This document shows positions 35,641-48,280 of a stretch of 64,000 nt of DNA, in pieces. The notes beneath the pieces were generated by a model, which saw only the letters and a list, made by a program, of their open reading frames with translations, was not told the origin of the DNA and searched no databases. The stretch lies in assembly GCF_016808335.1 (NCBI RefSeq), contig NC_053148.1, positions 67,001-131,000 of the forward strand. The letters run 5' to 3'. Numbering within the stretch: position 1 is the first letter of the stretch; every line of letters starts with the position of its first letter. Source of the stretch: Panicum virgatum (Eukaryota; Streptophyta; Magnoliopsida; Poales; Poaceae). The position numbers and the translations under genes were made by a program.

Positions 35641-35753
35641 TAAAAGAATACATGTGAAGACGATTCTTGTGTTTGTGACTTGCTTGAGGTCTCGAGTTTG
35701 TTTTGCTTTGATGAGGATGCAACAATCTTCGCACCCTCATCACATATAGTTCC

Positions 35754-38224
35754 TCACTTGATGAACTTAACATGACTTGATGCTTGATTCTTCTTTTCTC
35801 CCTTGCGGAGGGGAGTAATCATGTTCATAAGACCCCCATTTGCTCCCAAAGCGGCGGTCTTGTTGTTCTTGACATATGGAATGGATTGTGGAATGCCTTG
35901 CTCATTCTTCCCAAGGCTTTTGGCTTTCTCAAATCCAAACTTGCTCATGTACCTTGAGCCAAATCCCTTGGTATGCTTCTCAAACTCACCTACCATTGAA
36001 TCTGGATTTGTTTTGGATGATTGCTCATTTGGAGATATTTCTTCTTGCAACAATTGAGTGAGCCTACTAATTTCCTTCTTCATGGCATTCATCTCAATAT
36101 GGTTAGTAGCACAAGTTTGAATATCAACGTTATAACAACGTACACAACCATTACTTGTTGATGGAATGGATGAACTAGATTTCTCACTAGCTTTTGAGTT
36201 GCTTTCTCGAGTAGTGTTGTGCTCAACCTCAAGTGCCTTGTGAATGGCTTGCAAGCTTGTGAAGCTTTCTTGGAGTTTAGCATTTTCACTTCTCAAATTA
36301 GCATTTGTGTCCTCTACCAGGGAGTATTTCTTGGTTAAGTCATTCACCTTTTCATTTTCACTAGTGAGCAACTCTCTTATCTCAAGAAGTATGTTATCAT
36401 TGGTTTTGAGAGAGTCCTTAATCCTCTTGTTCTCCTTCCTTTCATAGGCAAGATCCTTGTCAAGAGTTTTAGAGGTTTCTCTCTCAAGCCTAAGCAATTC
36501 CTTTTGAGATTCAAGAGTTTCTTCTAACTCATCCATTTTCATCATTAGTTTTATTATTTTAGTTGTACCCTTTTTACCATATTAGCTAATTAGACTAGCA
36601 ACTTCATCTTCCGCATCTAGTTCATCATCCGATGAGTTTAGAGAGTTTACCTTCACATTCTTGGTCATAAGACATATGATTTGATCTTGATCCTCATCAT
36701 CGGTGAGATCTTCAAATAATGTAGTGGAATGATGAGGAGAAGTCTTAAATGCCATGGTGGCAACATCTTCATTCTCGGATTCACTTTCTTCTTGAGAATC
36801 TCATTCTTGACCAAGGTGAGCTTCACCGGCTTGTTTCTTTTATCTTGGTCTTTCTTTCTTGGAAGAACCTTACTTGTTATCTTTGTTCTTTTTCTTCCCT
36901 TCTAGACAATCCGCAATAAAATGTCTAAGTTTCTTGCACCCAAAACAAGGCTTGTTGGATCTTCTTTTTAGTTCATACTTGCCCTTGTTCTTGCCATAAT
37001 TCCGGAAGTTGCCCTTTCTAAAGACTCTTCTAAAATTCTTGATAAACAGGGCCATTTGCTCATCATCAAGCCCATCATCATCATCATGACAAGATTCTTC
37101 ATTCTTGGATGATTAATTTTCTTTTTTTTTTGCCCTTAGAGCTAGCTTGTAGTGCTATGCCATTGTTCATTGCCACTTGCTCTTGAAGCTCGGCCAAATT
37201 TTGATTTATTTTGACTCTTCTTAATTGATCATGATGAGCCTCAATTCTTCCAAGAATATTTTTGGCGGTGAAGTGCTTGAATCCTCTTTCGGCTCTAATC
37301 AGCTAGGTAAAGTGATATCCCTAGCCATATACACGGTCAAGAGCTTGTCCACAATCTCACGATCACCCCATTTATCACCTCCAAGTGATTTGATTTGATT
37401 GGTGATCTTCTTTATCCTATTATACATTTCCTTGACACTCTCATCCTTTTTCATAGAGAAAAGGCTTAGCTCATCTTCCAATGTCTTGATTCTTGACTCA
37501 CGAACTTTTCTTGAGCCTTGGTGGTTGACTTGGAGAGTGTCCCAAGCATCCTTGGCGGTTGGTGCATCCTCTATCTTGTCAAACTCTTCCGGGCTCACGG
37601 ATGTGTGAAGGATGTTCAAGGCTTGAAAGTTTCTTTGTAGCACATATTGTTGCAATGTTGTTGGAGTCTCATCTTCATCCAAAATTTCACATCCAACTTC
37701 TACAACTTTCCATAAATCCTTGTGAATTGCATTCAAATACCCAAACATCTTGGTTTTCCATTGATTGTATCTAGTTCCATCAAAGAACGGTGGTTTTTCC
37801 ATATGAATAGATGCGCCATGGTCACTAGAAAGTTGAAATGTGTAGTCATGAGACACACGGTGATACTCAAGTTCTTCTTGCCTTTTGATGACTCACTCTT
37901 ACTAGAGTTTTGAAATGATCTTCGTTTGTGGTCGGAGTCCGAGTCATCACTTGAGTAAATCAAGATCTTGGAGCTACCTTTCTTCTTCTTTTTGCTCTTC
38001 AACTTTTGCTACTTCTTCCATGCCTTCCATTCTCTATATGACATCTCGTCATCACTTGATTCCGAGTCGTCGTCATCATTCTTGTTTTTCTTTTCCTTGC
38101 CTTTTGAGCTACTTGACTCATCTTGTTTCTCATTTTCAGGTTTTTCATCATCATTCTTGTTCGTGTCCTTGTCCTCTTCACCCGTCGGATTAACGAGACT
38201 CTTGGGAGAGTGTTCGCCCGACAT
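35754..38224 (-). pseudogene. Copia gag with coiled-coil extension, inactivated
   Basis: The start MSGEHSPKSLVNPTGEED is at 38224, followed by an acidic/lysine-rich stretch. The gag core (37856-37299: HMEKPPFFDGTRYNQWKTKM…) is of the UBN2/DUF4219 type. The zinc knuckle CFGCKKLRHFIADC (about 36950) has canonical CX2CX4HX4C spacing. The 263-residue C-terminal part (36545-35754) is heptad-rich and likely coiled coil, as in other SIRE-like grass elements. Stops and frameshifts at about 38008, 37860, 37298 and 36860 break it. It ends shortly before the Tekay junction. Confidence 0.88.
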
Positions 38225-38264
38225 CTTCTTTTGTTCTCCAAGCGGTTAAGCTCAACACGGAGAT

Positions 38265-38280
38265 CCAAGCTCTGATACCA
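38265..38280 (-). other. Copia primer binding site, initiator tRNA-Met
   Basis: On the minus strand TGGTATCAGAGCTTGG lies two bases after the LTR end at 38283. Confidence 0.85.
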
Positions 38281-38282
38281 AT

Positions 38283-39110
38283 TGAAAGGATCGACACTAG
38301 GCCTAGAGGGGGGTGAATAGACCTGCTTAAAAATTTCCTGAAAAACTTGGCAGAAACACGTCAGGTCCGGATGATCCGGCCCTATGTCGGATGATCCGGT
38401 CCTTGTCAGGCCCAGATGATCCGGCATAGGTTCGGATGATCCGACAAGGGAAAAGAATCTTGCACGAGATTTGAAATTTACTTTGCTTTTGACGATTCCC
38501 TTTGAATACAATGTTGACAAATAAAGTAACTAAGCCTGTGAACCAATTTAGCACAAGAGGAATGCAACTGACGAGTAGATCAAGTGAAGATTAGCTCAAG
38601 AACAATAAATACAACAATAAATGAAATGGACACAAGATTTATCCCGAAGTTCACTCCACAAAGGAAGTACGTCTCCGTTGAAGTGCACACAAAGAGCAGG
38701 GTTGCCCTATAACCCTTTCCCTCACTCAATCAACCACACAAGAGGATTGAATAGCTTACCAGTAAATGTCCACGAAGGACGGGATAATACAAACTTCCAG
38801 GGCTCAACCACAAAGGAATGGAAGCTCACCGGCACCTCTAACCATCTAGGAGCCAAACACCAAGAGTAACAAATGCGAATCGATGAATCAAAGGTTGTTT
38901 CAAGTGCTTCTTGAGATGAATAAGTGCTAGCCCACGGAGTGCTCTCAAATCACACATCGAATCTCACTTCTTCTCAATCCCTAGGTGTTTCCTTGCAAGA
39001 ATCAAGCTCTAAGATGGAGAGAAGTGAAGGAATGAATGTTTTGGAGGCGTGGTTGGTCGGAGAGTCAGAGAGAGAAGTAAATGAAGGGGGTGAAGGGGTA
39101 TGTATACACA
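38283..39110 (-). repeat. 5' LTR of the copia element (828 bp)
   Basis: On the minus strand it runs from TGTGTATACATACCCC (39110) to CCTAGTGTCGATCCTTTCA (38283), a TG...CA LTR whose 3' end matches the SIRE-like pattern. Four near-palindromic 13-mers (CCGGATGATCCGG type) sit at 38367-38444. The outer boundary at 39110 is inferred, since the second LTR is absent. Confidence 0.75.
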
Positions 39111-39270
39111 CTATGTTTGACTAGTTTGCAGAAAAAAAATTTCTCGCACAAACTTAAAAATTTTTCCAGAGGCTAATTATGAAAATTAGTAATCGAACGA
39201 GAAGGCGTTGACCAAATTTCACACTATGTTTGACTAGTTTGCAGAAAAAAATTTTCCCGCACAAACTTAA
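39106..39270 (+). repeat. Direct repeat of about 50 bp upstream of the PHD-GNAT gene
   Basis: CACTATGTTTGACTAGTTTG followed by GCAGAAAAAAA and a CGCACAAACTTAA end occurs at about 39106-39155 and again at about 39221-39270, period about 115 bp. The left copy touches the copia LTR end. Confidence 0.8.
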
Positions 39271-39590
39271 GAATAGTAGCGAGAAAAGTAATGCAGGCGA
39301 GAGAGGGGGGACCACCAAGTAAAAAAATAGAAAGAAATAATTAAAAAGGAAAAAGGTGCAGTAATTACCTCGACGCGATTAATTGGTTTGCCTCATCGTC
39401 TTCTTCTCCGATCCCTCCCCTCCCCTGCCCCGTGCTCCAAACCCTAGCAAGCAGCCTCCCAGACATGGAATTGTAATCGTCTCTCTGGCCACAATCCCCT
39501 CTCTGATCTCATCCGATGCCCGCGTCCTCCTCCCCAAGTGGCAACACCTGTGCATCATCCCCGCCGCCGCCGCCGCCGCCGCCGCGGGCC

Positions 39591-42500
39591 ATGAAGCGCG
39601 AGCTCGCGTTCGCGCTTCGGTCCCTCTCCGAGATCTCCGCCTCCCCCGGCCGCACGCGCTCCGGCCGCCCCATCTCTTCCCTACCTGACCCATCAGCATC
39701 AGCATCTCTCAAGCGGCGCAAGAGATCCGATCCACCACCCGCCGCCGCCGCCGCCGATCTCGTCTCCCCGCCCACGCCGCCCATAGACGCCGAGCCGCCC
39801 ACCCAGCCCCTTCGCGACATCATCGAACCGGTCGATGGATCCAATCCTCCCACCGCCGCTCATCAATCCAATTCCAATGCCGCCCAAGAGGTCATTGCAC
39901 AAAAGATGCTAGAAGCCCCACAACCATCGCACGCTCAGGCTGAGGACTCGCTGATTGCAAAGCCGAATGTGCCCATGGAGGAATGTGCTGCTGCGCTGAA
40001 TGCAGCACCAACTCTGCTGGAATCCACCGGTGCAGCTGGAAACGACCAGTGTAATAATAGCTCTAACTCAGAGGGAGGAAGTCTACAGCCGCAGGCCGCG
40101 GACAATGCATTAGCCCCCGCTCCTCTGCTAGTTGAAGAAACTACCACACCATTGCCCGCCGCCGAGCTCAAACCTGCAAGGCGCTTAACTCGATCCCTGC
40201 TCAAGAATAAACAAGACAAAGAAGACTCTGCAGCTAGTACAAGTCAGGCGACACCAGATGGCAGCCAGGAGGCCTCATTTGATTTGGCTTTGCTGGTGGA
40301 GAAGCCTCAAAGAAGGTTCACAAGGTCTCTGCTCAAGACAAATGTTGAGAGCAGTTCGGTTGGATCTGATGACGTGCATGACAGTGCATCCGACTCCCCT
40401 CCATCAGTGAAGAAGATGGAGATGAAGATGTCAAAGAAAGTTGCCTGCCTCACAAAGCACCCTGGAAACATTAGGGAGCTGCTCAACACTGGCCTGCTTG
40501 AGGGAATGCCAGTTATGTACATCATTCCTTATAGCAAGGTAGGTATGAGAGAATCAGCTGTAATGTTTTATGAGCAGTTCTTTTAAATCTGTGGCTACTG
40601 CCACGTTATGCTCACAGATTCATGTGATTCACTCTTTTGATTGATTAGTAGAGTCTAGTAATATTTAGATAGAGTTTTCCTTTGTTTATGCAGTATGAGT
40701 AATTGCATTTGCTAGAACTTAAACTGGATCATGACAAAATGAATGCAGTGCAAGGGCTGCTTTCAGTTAGTATTTTGTTATCTTCCTAAGAAAAATAGGA
40801 AGAATTGAAGTTGCTTTGATGACAGATTACTCTGGATTGTAGCCTATCTTGTTTTTGTATCTCATGCAATTAACTTAGGTTCTACTTGCAAGTTGCAGAA
40901 GGCTGTGCTAAAAGGAGTGATTACTGGTTGCAATATACGTTGCTTTTGTCCATCCTGTAATGGCTCAAAGGTGTGTTCCCTAGTCTACAAACTATTAAAG
41001 GACACAGACTGTTTACATTTTGCCATTCTCCGTCTTTTTTACAGGCTGTTTCGGCTTATTACTTCGAACAACATGCTGGAAGCACCAAAAAACACCCTGC
41101 CGACTACATTTACTTAGGGAATGGCAATAGTTTGCGTGATGTGCTGCGTGCATCAGAAAGATCTCCGTTGGAGGCTCTGGAAAAAACAATTCGTTCCTCC
41201 ATTGGTCCAGTGGTTAATGGGAGCCACACTAATTGCCTGAATTGCAACGGTGAGGACTTCATGTTAGAGCATTTTCTCGAAGCACAAGATCTCTATGTAC
41301 ATTTGACTAATCTCCTAATGCTGCAGAGCATGTTCTTACGTCATCACAAACTGAACATGTATTGTGTCGACGTTGCCTCGACTCAAAGCAACCTCAAGAT
41401 CATACCACCCCATCATATCCATGTAAGAGCAATTCCAGGTAAGCAGTTTGAGCAAATAATGTGCTAATCTTCTCTTGTGCCCAATCAACTATGGCCTCAC
41501 CACTGGTTAGATAATTAATTTGTCCAAGAGATATCTGCCTGATATGGTTAGATGCTACTTTTTGTTGTTCTGTCTAGGTTGTAGATAGGTTGTAGTTTTG
41601 TTGAGTTATGATTACAAAATTTTTGCCTTTTACGTAAATCATCTTTAGTTTCTCGTATTTAGATTTTAGCTCCTTACCTTCTTTTCGGGTGGCTGTAGTT
41701 TAACTCCAAGTTCCAAGGAGGCTTTTCTAAAGAAGATATCATCAAGCAAGAAGGGTGGAAGTGCTGGCAAAGTAACAAACAAGTTGGTACACTATAAGTG
41801 TGTTATCTTACCTTCTCTAATATGTGTGCACGAGCTCATTGGTATTGGTTTGGTTTGGTACTCTCTTCAGGGATAATGGGCTACACAAATTGGTCTTTAA
41901 TGTCTTGCTTGATGGCACAGAAGTAGCTTACTATGTTGATGGGCAGGTTGTTAGGCAGGCCAAGAGCTATCTCCTGATTTTTTTTCAATTCATCTTTTAT
42001 TTTCTTTCATTTATACTTTACATTGTACGATGCAGAGAAAGGTTGATGGGTATATAAAGGATCAAAGAATCTACTGTAATCACTGCAACAGAGTGGTCTG
42101 ACTCTTCTCTCACCCAAGCTATTTCTTCAGGTTCATCATATATGTTATGAAACAATTAATCTTTTTTTGTGTGTGAAATATTCAGGTTAGCCCATCAGCA
42201 TTTGAAGCTCATGCGGGTGAGGGATCAAGGCGCAAGCCGTAAGTATTTACATTCTCCTGTTTAACTTATGCCAACGCTATCATGGTTGTCCTTACTGTGT
42301 TACATGCTGTCAGGTATGATAACATCTTCACATCAAATGGAGTATCATTGCATGAGCTGGCAATGAAAATATCAAAGGATATGGAACGGTCAGAACGCGA
42401 AACGGATGATCTGTGCAAAGAATGCGGTCATGGGGGTGATATTTTCCCATGCAAAATCTGTCCAAGGTCATTTCATCCAGGTAGTTTTGCAAGTCCTTGA

Positions 42501-45365
42501 AATTAATTACAACGAAAATTTCAGAATGGTCTTGTTTAGTTTTTTATTTGTAAAGTGTTAACAGCCAGATCACTTGTACCCATTGCAGCTTGCGTTGGAC
42601 TGCCTGAAGCACCCTCAGAATGGTATTGTGATAATTGCAGGAATCTTTTACAAAAAGAAAAGGCTTTGGCAGAGAACAAAAATGCTAAAGCTGCTGGGAG
42701 GCAAGCTGGAGTTGATTCCATTGAACAGATAATGAAGAGGGCTATACGAATTGTCCCCATATCTGATGATCTTGGAGGCTGTGCTTTATGCAAGTGAGTA
42801 CTTAGTACTGTTTGTCATAGCTGGTTCTCATGTTTGCTCATTTTCTTGATTTGAATAACTGCTAATGCCGGTATGTAATGATTTGAATCAACAAGCACAT
42901 TTTAGTGTCTTTTTGCTGACTTGTTGATGTGGCAAAATGATGAAACCCTTTGCATGATTCTTCCACTTGGTTTCTGTACTTTGCTTGAAAACCTACAAAA
43001 CTGAAAACTGAAGTTGGTTTTTGTGTTCTTTGTGCCTTACGGGAACTTCAGTTCCTAGTTTCTGAGCACCAAAAGTATCCATACACTGAATACAGTCAAC
43101 TGATGAAACCGAACTTACCAATTGTCCAGGCCTATGCCTCTAAGCGACTAAGCCTGGATGCTGGTACAGCGTTACCTAGTACATATAGCTATCTGGGTTA
43201 GCTAGGTGGTTTTTAGGCAGGATGGTGTGGTGGCTGAAGCGTAGGCATTCTTTGCAGTTATCTCTTAGAACAGTGAAATATGTCATCTTGTTTTTTAATG
43301 TTGTTGTAATCAGTAGACTAGCCTCCAGAACTGCCTGCTGTGCCCTTTTCTTCATGCCTGTTGCATTCTTGCAGCATTCTTAAAATTTCTTTTTGCAGAA
43401 AGAAAGACTTCAACAATGCTGTATTTGATGAGCGCACTGTGATACTCTGTGACCAAGTATGCTATTTCTGCGATGGCTAGATATTTCTGCTTGGACATTG
43501 CAATCTATAATCCAAATACTCTTCAGCTGGTTCAATTTCCTCCTATTTTTTAGCACTAGGCTAAAGTGCAATATACACGTGCAAGTTTACTGTTATGCTT
43601 GGCTGACATACTTCTGTTTTGTGCTCCTTAGTGTGAGAAAGAATATCATGTAGGATGTTTGCAGAGCCAATGGCAGGTAGAACTAAAGGTTAGTGCAAAA
43701 CAACCTTATTATTTGATTGAAATCTGTCATTATTCCTTCAAGTTTGATGTGCATGATATACTCACTTCAGATGAAGAATGATGTCTTTTGCCTGGGTGAA
43801 TGCTAACACAATACAATGGATTTTCTTTTTCTACAGGAATTGCCAGAGGGGGAGTGGTTCTGTTGCGGTAGTTGCTCTGGGACACGACTGTCATTGGAAA
43901 AGATAATCTCTGATGGAGCTCAACCATTGGCGGAGCCAGATATTGAAATAATAAGGATGAAACATGAGATAAGAGGTTTATGCATGGACACCAGTACAGA
44001 TCTCAAATGGCAGTTACTTTCTGGTAAAAGAGCTACTGAAGATGGAAGGATATTGCTGTCAGCTGCAGTGCCGATTTTTCATGTAGGTCCTGTATTATTT
44101 GATCTAATTTGTTCATCTTCTGCATTATTTTCTGGGTTAAGTATCTTTGTTTTGTTTCCTCCTTTTAATGCCTTTTCATATGGTCATCTGATGATAATTG
44201 GGGTGGATGTTTTGGGGGTGCATTTTCTAAAGTAGCGAAGGTTTGCTCTGTTGCTAAGAAATTATGGCTGGATTCGGATTTGGATACAGTTTGGTTCACA
44301 CTAGTTATGGGTGTGTGGACAGTGTAGTGTCAGAGAAATGTAACAGTGGCCTTATGATCTGTACACCAAACATAAAAAAAGCCTGATGATATGCAAGTTC
44401 AGAAATTTAGTTGCAAGGATGGTATTATTTGGAGGTGCATTAAGACTTCTTAGCAAACTATCTTAGCATTGAGACTTTGGTTTCTCAATAAGTGTTGTCT
44501 TGCAGCAATCCTTTGATCCAATTGTTGAAGCTCACACCTCTAGAGATCTCATTCCTGAGATGGTTCATGGGTAAGATAACCAAACAGCTATTTGCTTTAG
44601 AGGTATGTAACCGCCTCTGTTAAGATTCTCATCCCGTTTTGATCTACCAGGAGGGGGCCTAAGGAGGGAATGGCCGGCCAAGATTACAGCGGAATGTACT
44701 GTGCATTGTTGATCGTGGGGTAAGAGTTGTTTCAATAAATTGAAAATTTTGCCTCGACTTTTGCATCCAATCATACCGAATCCTAGTTATTTGAGAAAAC
44801 AATACTGAATCCTAGTTGCTTGTTGCAGCTCTACTGTGGTGTCAGCAGCACTTTTGCGTGTCATGGGAGGTGATGTGGCTGAACTACCCCTAGTTGCTAC
44901 AAGTCGAGATGTTCAAGGGCTGGTGGGTATTAAAGGGTTGGCTGAGCTGCACCAGATTTTGATCCTTGGCCATCCTGGTTGCTGTTTTTATTGTTGGATT
45001 GATGTTTGACCTGTTACTCTGATGCAGGGCTACTTCCAGGCATTGTTCTCATGCATAGAGAGGGTGCTAATCTCGCTGAAGGTCAAGCACTTTGTGCTTC
45101 CAGCTGCCCATGAAGCTGAAGGGATATGGATGAATAAATTTGGCTTCTCTCGGATCCCTCCAGAAGAGGTCAGCTATGAGTCAGCCACTGTGGTGATGGT
45201 CAGGGCTGAATGCTGTATAATGTAATTCTGATTGACCTCTCTGTGTTGCAGCTGGAAGCTCATCTTAAGGGGGCGCACCTGACTATATTCCAGGGGACAT
45301 CGTACCTGTACAAGGCTGTTCCTCTGCCATCATCCCAGGGAAAAGAGAGATCAGAGCTGGAGTAA
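39591..45365 (+). CDS. TDBD/PHD-finger/GNAT-like chromatin protein (IDM1/ROS4-related family)
   Basis: I read 18 exons: 39591-40538, 40899-40970, 41045-41249, 41327-41438, 41699-41782, 41871-41946, 42036-42095, 42186-42238, 42314-42480, 42589-42793, 43399-43456, 43632-43688, 43837-44082, 44506-44570, 44651-44719, 44829-44922, 45028-45168, 45252-45365. All introns are GT-AG, phases agree, and the product is 941 aa. Residues 292-365 are a Tify-binding-type (TDBD) domain with repeated cysteines. Residues about 570-608 are a C4HC3 PHD finger (CKECGHGGDIFPCKIC…), residues 660-715 a second PHD-like finger, and about 795-920 a GNAT fold with a QGLGYF acetyl-CoA loop. Related Arabidopsis proteins are nuclear histone acetyltransferase-like factors. 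An upstream in-frame ATG at 39516 is possible; 39591 has the better context. Exact function is inferred only. Confidence 0.9.
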
Positions 45366-46218
45366 CTAAACTAGCAGGATTTGTCTGTGTTTTGAGGTCG
45401 CGCGATGTACATAAGATGATGAAGCATGTCAAGACAATGGATGGTATACAATAGCAAGGGGAAGAAAGGAGGAGGATACTATACAAGTAAGCTGGGTAAT
45501 TGATTTTGGATGGTGCAGTGCAGAGACATGATGCCGCTGTCTTTTGTTTGTTTCTCACTCTCTCTTCCTTGATGACTTGATTCAGTCGCGCTGTGGTTGA
45601 CAAGTGGTGGCACACCTGTTTTCGAAGTAGATGCAAGCCCCATTGGGAGACGAACTAGCCAAATTTTGATCTGTTTGACTGGCAAGTTTTGGGGTGTGGG
45701 GGCGCGCTTGCAATTGGTGTTGGTTGAAGTTGAAATGTCCAAACGATATTCTTCCTTTGATTGAACACATATCGTATCCTTTGATTGGACACATATCTTT
45801 TCCTTTGATTGCAGAAGTGCAGGGATATGCTTTCTGTTCGTTTGCTTGAAAGTACTGTTTTTCGATAGTAATTTATTGACATTACATGCCGTCTCCGACT
45901 AATGATGCAGGCTTATTCTGATTTGTTAGTATATTTATATAATTTTATACAAATTCGCTATTATGTACTGTATTAGTAGATTAGATTGGTGTTAAAAAAG
46001 CAACGCATTTTTCTTTTGTAAAAATAAACACACGCGCAAAAGTTGACCTTGTCTCCGGAGGAAGGGAATGCCGGCCCGGAATAGGGATGTCTTCCTCCAA
46101 CTCGTTGGGTTGGTGGGGGCGGCGGCCGCTTCGTTCAATTGCATCGGATCTGATCTCGATTCGCTCCCGCCCCGCCGTCCATCTATCACCCACCACCACG
46201 GCTGTTGCGGCAAAGGCC
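45366..46218 (+). other. Intergenic region and 5' UTR between the PHD-GNAT and U-box genes
   Basis: This holds the 3' UTR of the PHD-GNAT gene and the leader of the U-box gene. A 24-bp unit starting CCTTTGATTG occurs three times, at 45754, 45778 and 45802. An in-frame upstream ATG at 46087 would extend the U-box protein by 44 residues, but the family start is better met at 46219. Confidence 0.7.
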
Positions 46219-48280
46219 ATGCCTGCGCGCGTGGCGGCGGAGATCGCCGCGCTCCCGGAGCCGCGCGGGCCCATGCGCCGCCTCTGCGGCGACCTCGCGC
46301 GCCGCATCCGCCTCCTCGCGCCCCTCCTCCAGCAGCTCCAGGGCGCCTTGCCTCTCGCCGACGCACTCGGGGCAGCGCGCGACCTCCTCCGCGCAGTTCA
46401 CGACGGCAGCAAGATCTACCAGGTACTTTACCTTGCTCGTCTCGTCTCTCACCGACAAACCAAACTATGCTATGCTATGATTGAAATTGAATGGACCAGG
46501 CAATGCGAGGGGATGGCCTGCTCGACCGCTTCGCAAGCGTCAACAGGCAGATTCAGCTGGCCCTGGATGCCTTGCCTTACCACACCTTCGACATGCCTGA
46601 AGAAGTGCAGGAGCAGGTGGGCTGGCTGATCAACTCCTCTTCCTTCCTCCCTCCCTCTTGCCCTGACTCGCTAATAACGCCCATTTCGACTCTATGCAAG
46701 CATTCAGGTCGCGCTTGTGCATTCTCAGTTCAAAAGGGCTGCCACCAGAACGGATCCACCAGACGCGCAGCTAGCAAAGGATATATCCTCCGCCCTCGCT
46801 GACAAGACCTTTGACCCTCTGGCTTTCACAAGGATCTCAGAGAAGCTGCAACTGCAGACCATGGCCGATATCAAGAAAGAATCTGTCGCCCTGCACGAGA
46901 TGGTCATCTCCAGTGGCGGCGAACCTGATGGCTGCGTCGAGGAGATGTCTTCCTTGCTCATGAAGCTCAAAGACTGTGTCATCACTGAAAAAGCTCCCGC
47001 ACCAGAGACACTCACCGCCAGGTCTGCCTCCATAAAGCACAGATCTCCAATCATCCCTGATGAATTCAGATGCCCGATATCCCTTGAGCTCATGCAAGAC
47101 CCTGTCATCGTTTCCAGCGGACAGGTATGCATTCACAGTGCAAAGTTCCAAATTATGGCTCTACTCCTTAAATACATCATCACTTTTGTTATTAAGACTT
47201 CCCTTGTCTTCTTTTCAGACATATGAGCGATCGTGCATCCAGAAATGGCTTGATTCTGGACACAAGACGTGCCCTAAGACACAGCAGCCTCTCTCACATA
47301 CCTCACTGACACCAAACTTCGTCCTCAAAAGCCTAATAGCTCAGTGGTGTGAAGCCAACGGCATTGAGCTTCCGAAGAACAAGGCAAATTCCAGGGATAA
47401 GAAATCAGCAAAAAGCTCTGACTATGACCATGCTGGTCTAGTCTCGCTAATGACCAGGCTGAGGGGTGGGAACCAAGATGAGCAGCGGGCTGCTGCTGGT
47501 GAGATCCGTTTGCTTGCAAAGAGAAATGTCAACAACCGGATATGCATTGCTGAAGCAGGAGCAATTCCCTTGCTTGTCAATCTACTCTCCTCTTCGGATC
47601 CAAGAACGCAGGAACATGCTGTCACAGCGCTTCTTAACCTCTCCATCCATGAGAACAACAAGGCAAGCATTGTGGGCTCTCATGCTATCCCTAAAATTGT
47701 GGAAGTGCTGAAAACTGGGAGCATGGAAGCCAGAGAGAATGCAGCCGCCACATTATTCAGCTTGTCAGTTGTCGATGAAAACAAGGTTACAATTGGTGGT
47801 GCTGGCGCAATACCTCCACTCATTAATCTTCTGTGTGATGGGAGCCCAAGAGGCAAGAAAGATGCAGCAACAGCAATTTTTAATCTGTGCATATATCAGG
47901 GAAATAAGACCCGAGCAGTCAAAGCTGGAATCGTCATCCATCTGATGAACTTCTTGGTGGATCCTACCGGGGGAATGACTGATGAGGCACTCACTCTTCT
48001 GGCTATCCTTGCTGGTAATCCTGAAGCCAGGGCTGTAATTGCACAGTCGGATCCGATTCCCCCACTTGTAGAGGTAATTAAAACAGGGTCTCCTCGCAAC
48101 AGAGAAAACGCTGCAGCCATTCTGTGGTCGCTTTGTTGTGCTGATGTTGAGCAAACGAGGGCTGCAAAAGCTGCTGGAGCGGAGGATGCACTCAAGGAAC
48201 TGTTGGAGTCTGGCACGGACCGTGCAAAGAGAAAATCTTCTAGCATTCTGGAACTCATGCGGCAAGCTGAAGAAGCTTGA
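46219..48280 (+). CDS. U-box/ARM-repeat E3 ubiquitin ligase (PUB13/PUB14 class)
   Basis: Four exons (46219-46422, 46500-46616, 46708-47124, 47219-48280), all phase 0 and GT-AG, give 599 aa. Residues 1-200 are the helical U-box N-terminal domain (…[15 protein letters not shown]…, …HSQFKRA…). Residues about 224-297 are the U-box, with [20 protein letters not shown] and [19 protein letters not shown]. Residues about 325-599 are armadillo repeats ([33 protein letters not shown], and so on). The U-box recruits ubiquitin-loaded E2 and the ARM repeats bind substrate. Class members act in immunity, cell death and hormone signalling; the target here is unknown. Length and exon pattern are normal and no lesion is seen. 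Confidence 0.95.

Larger units (their letters stand above)
28641..39110 (-). mobile_element. SIRE-like Ty1/copia element, split by a Tekay remnant; no 3' LTR found
   Basis: Reading right to left: LTR (39110-38283), initiator-Met primer site (38280-38265), gag with zinc knuckle and coiled coil (38224-35754), then, after the nested Tekay piece (35640-31901), integrase, RT and RNase H (31900-28865). Domain order integrase before RT is the copia order. The protease expected between gag and integrase is missing, removed with the Tekay junction. No sequence matching the right-hand LTR is found left of 28865, so the left end is lost or the plant-transposon-type ORF and leader (26885-28640) are part of an extended 3' region. 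Confidence 0.85.

Noticed and set aside
39683..39902. Minus-strand frames over exon 1 of the PHD-GNAT gene
   Set aside because: Glycine-rich shadows of a GC-rich first exon.
41143..41467. Uninterrupted reading through 41250-41326 in the PHD-GNAT gene
   Set aside because: Reading through loses the cysteine-rich family pattern; splicing 41249 to 41327 restores CNEHVL…LCRRCLDSKQPQD, so the stretch is an intron.
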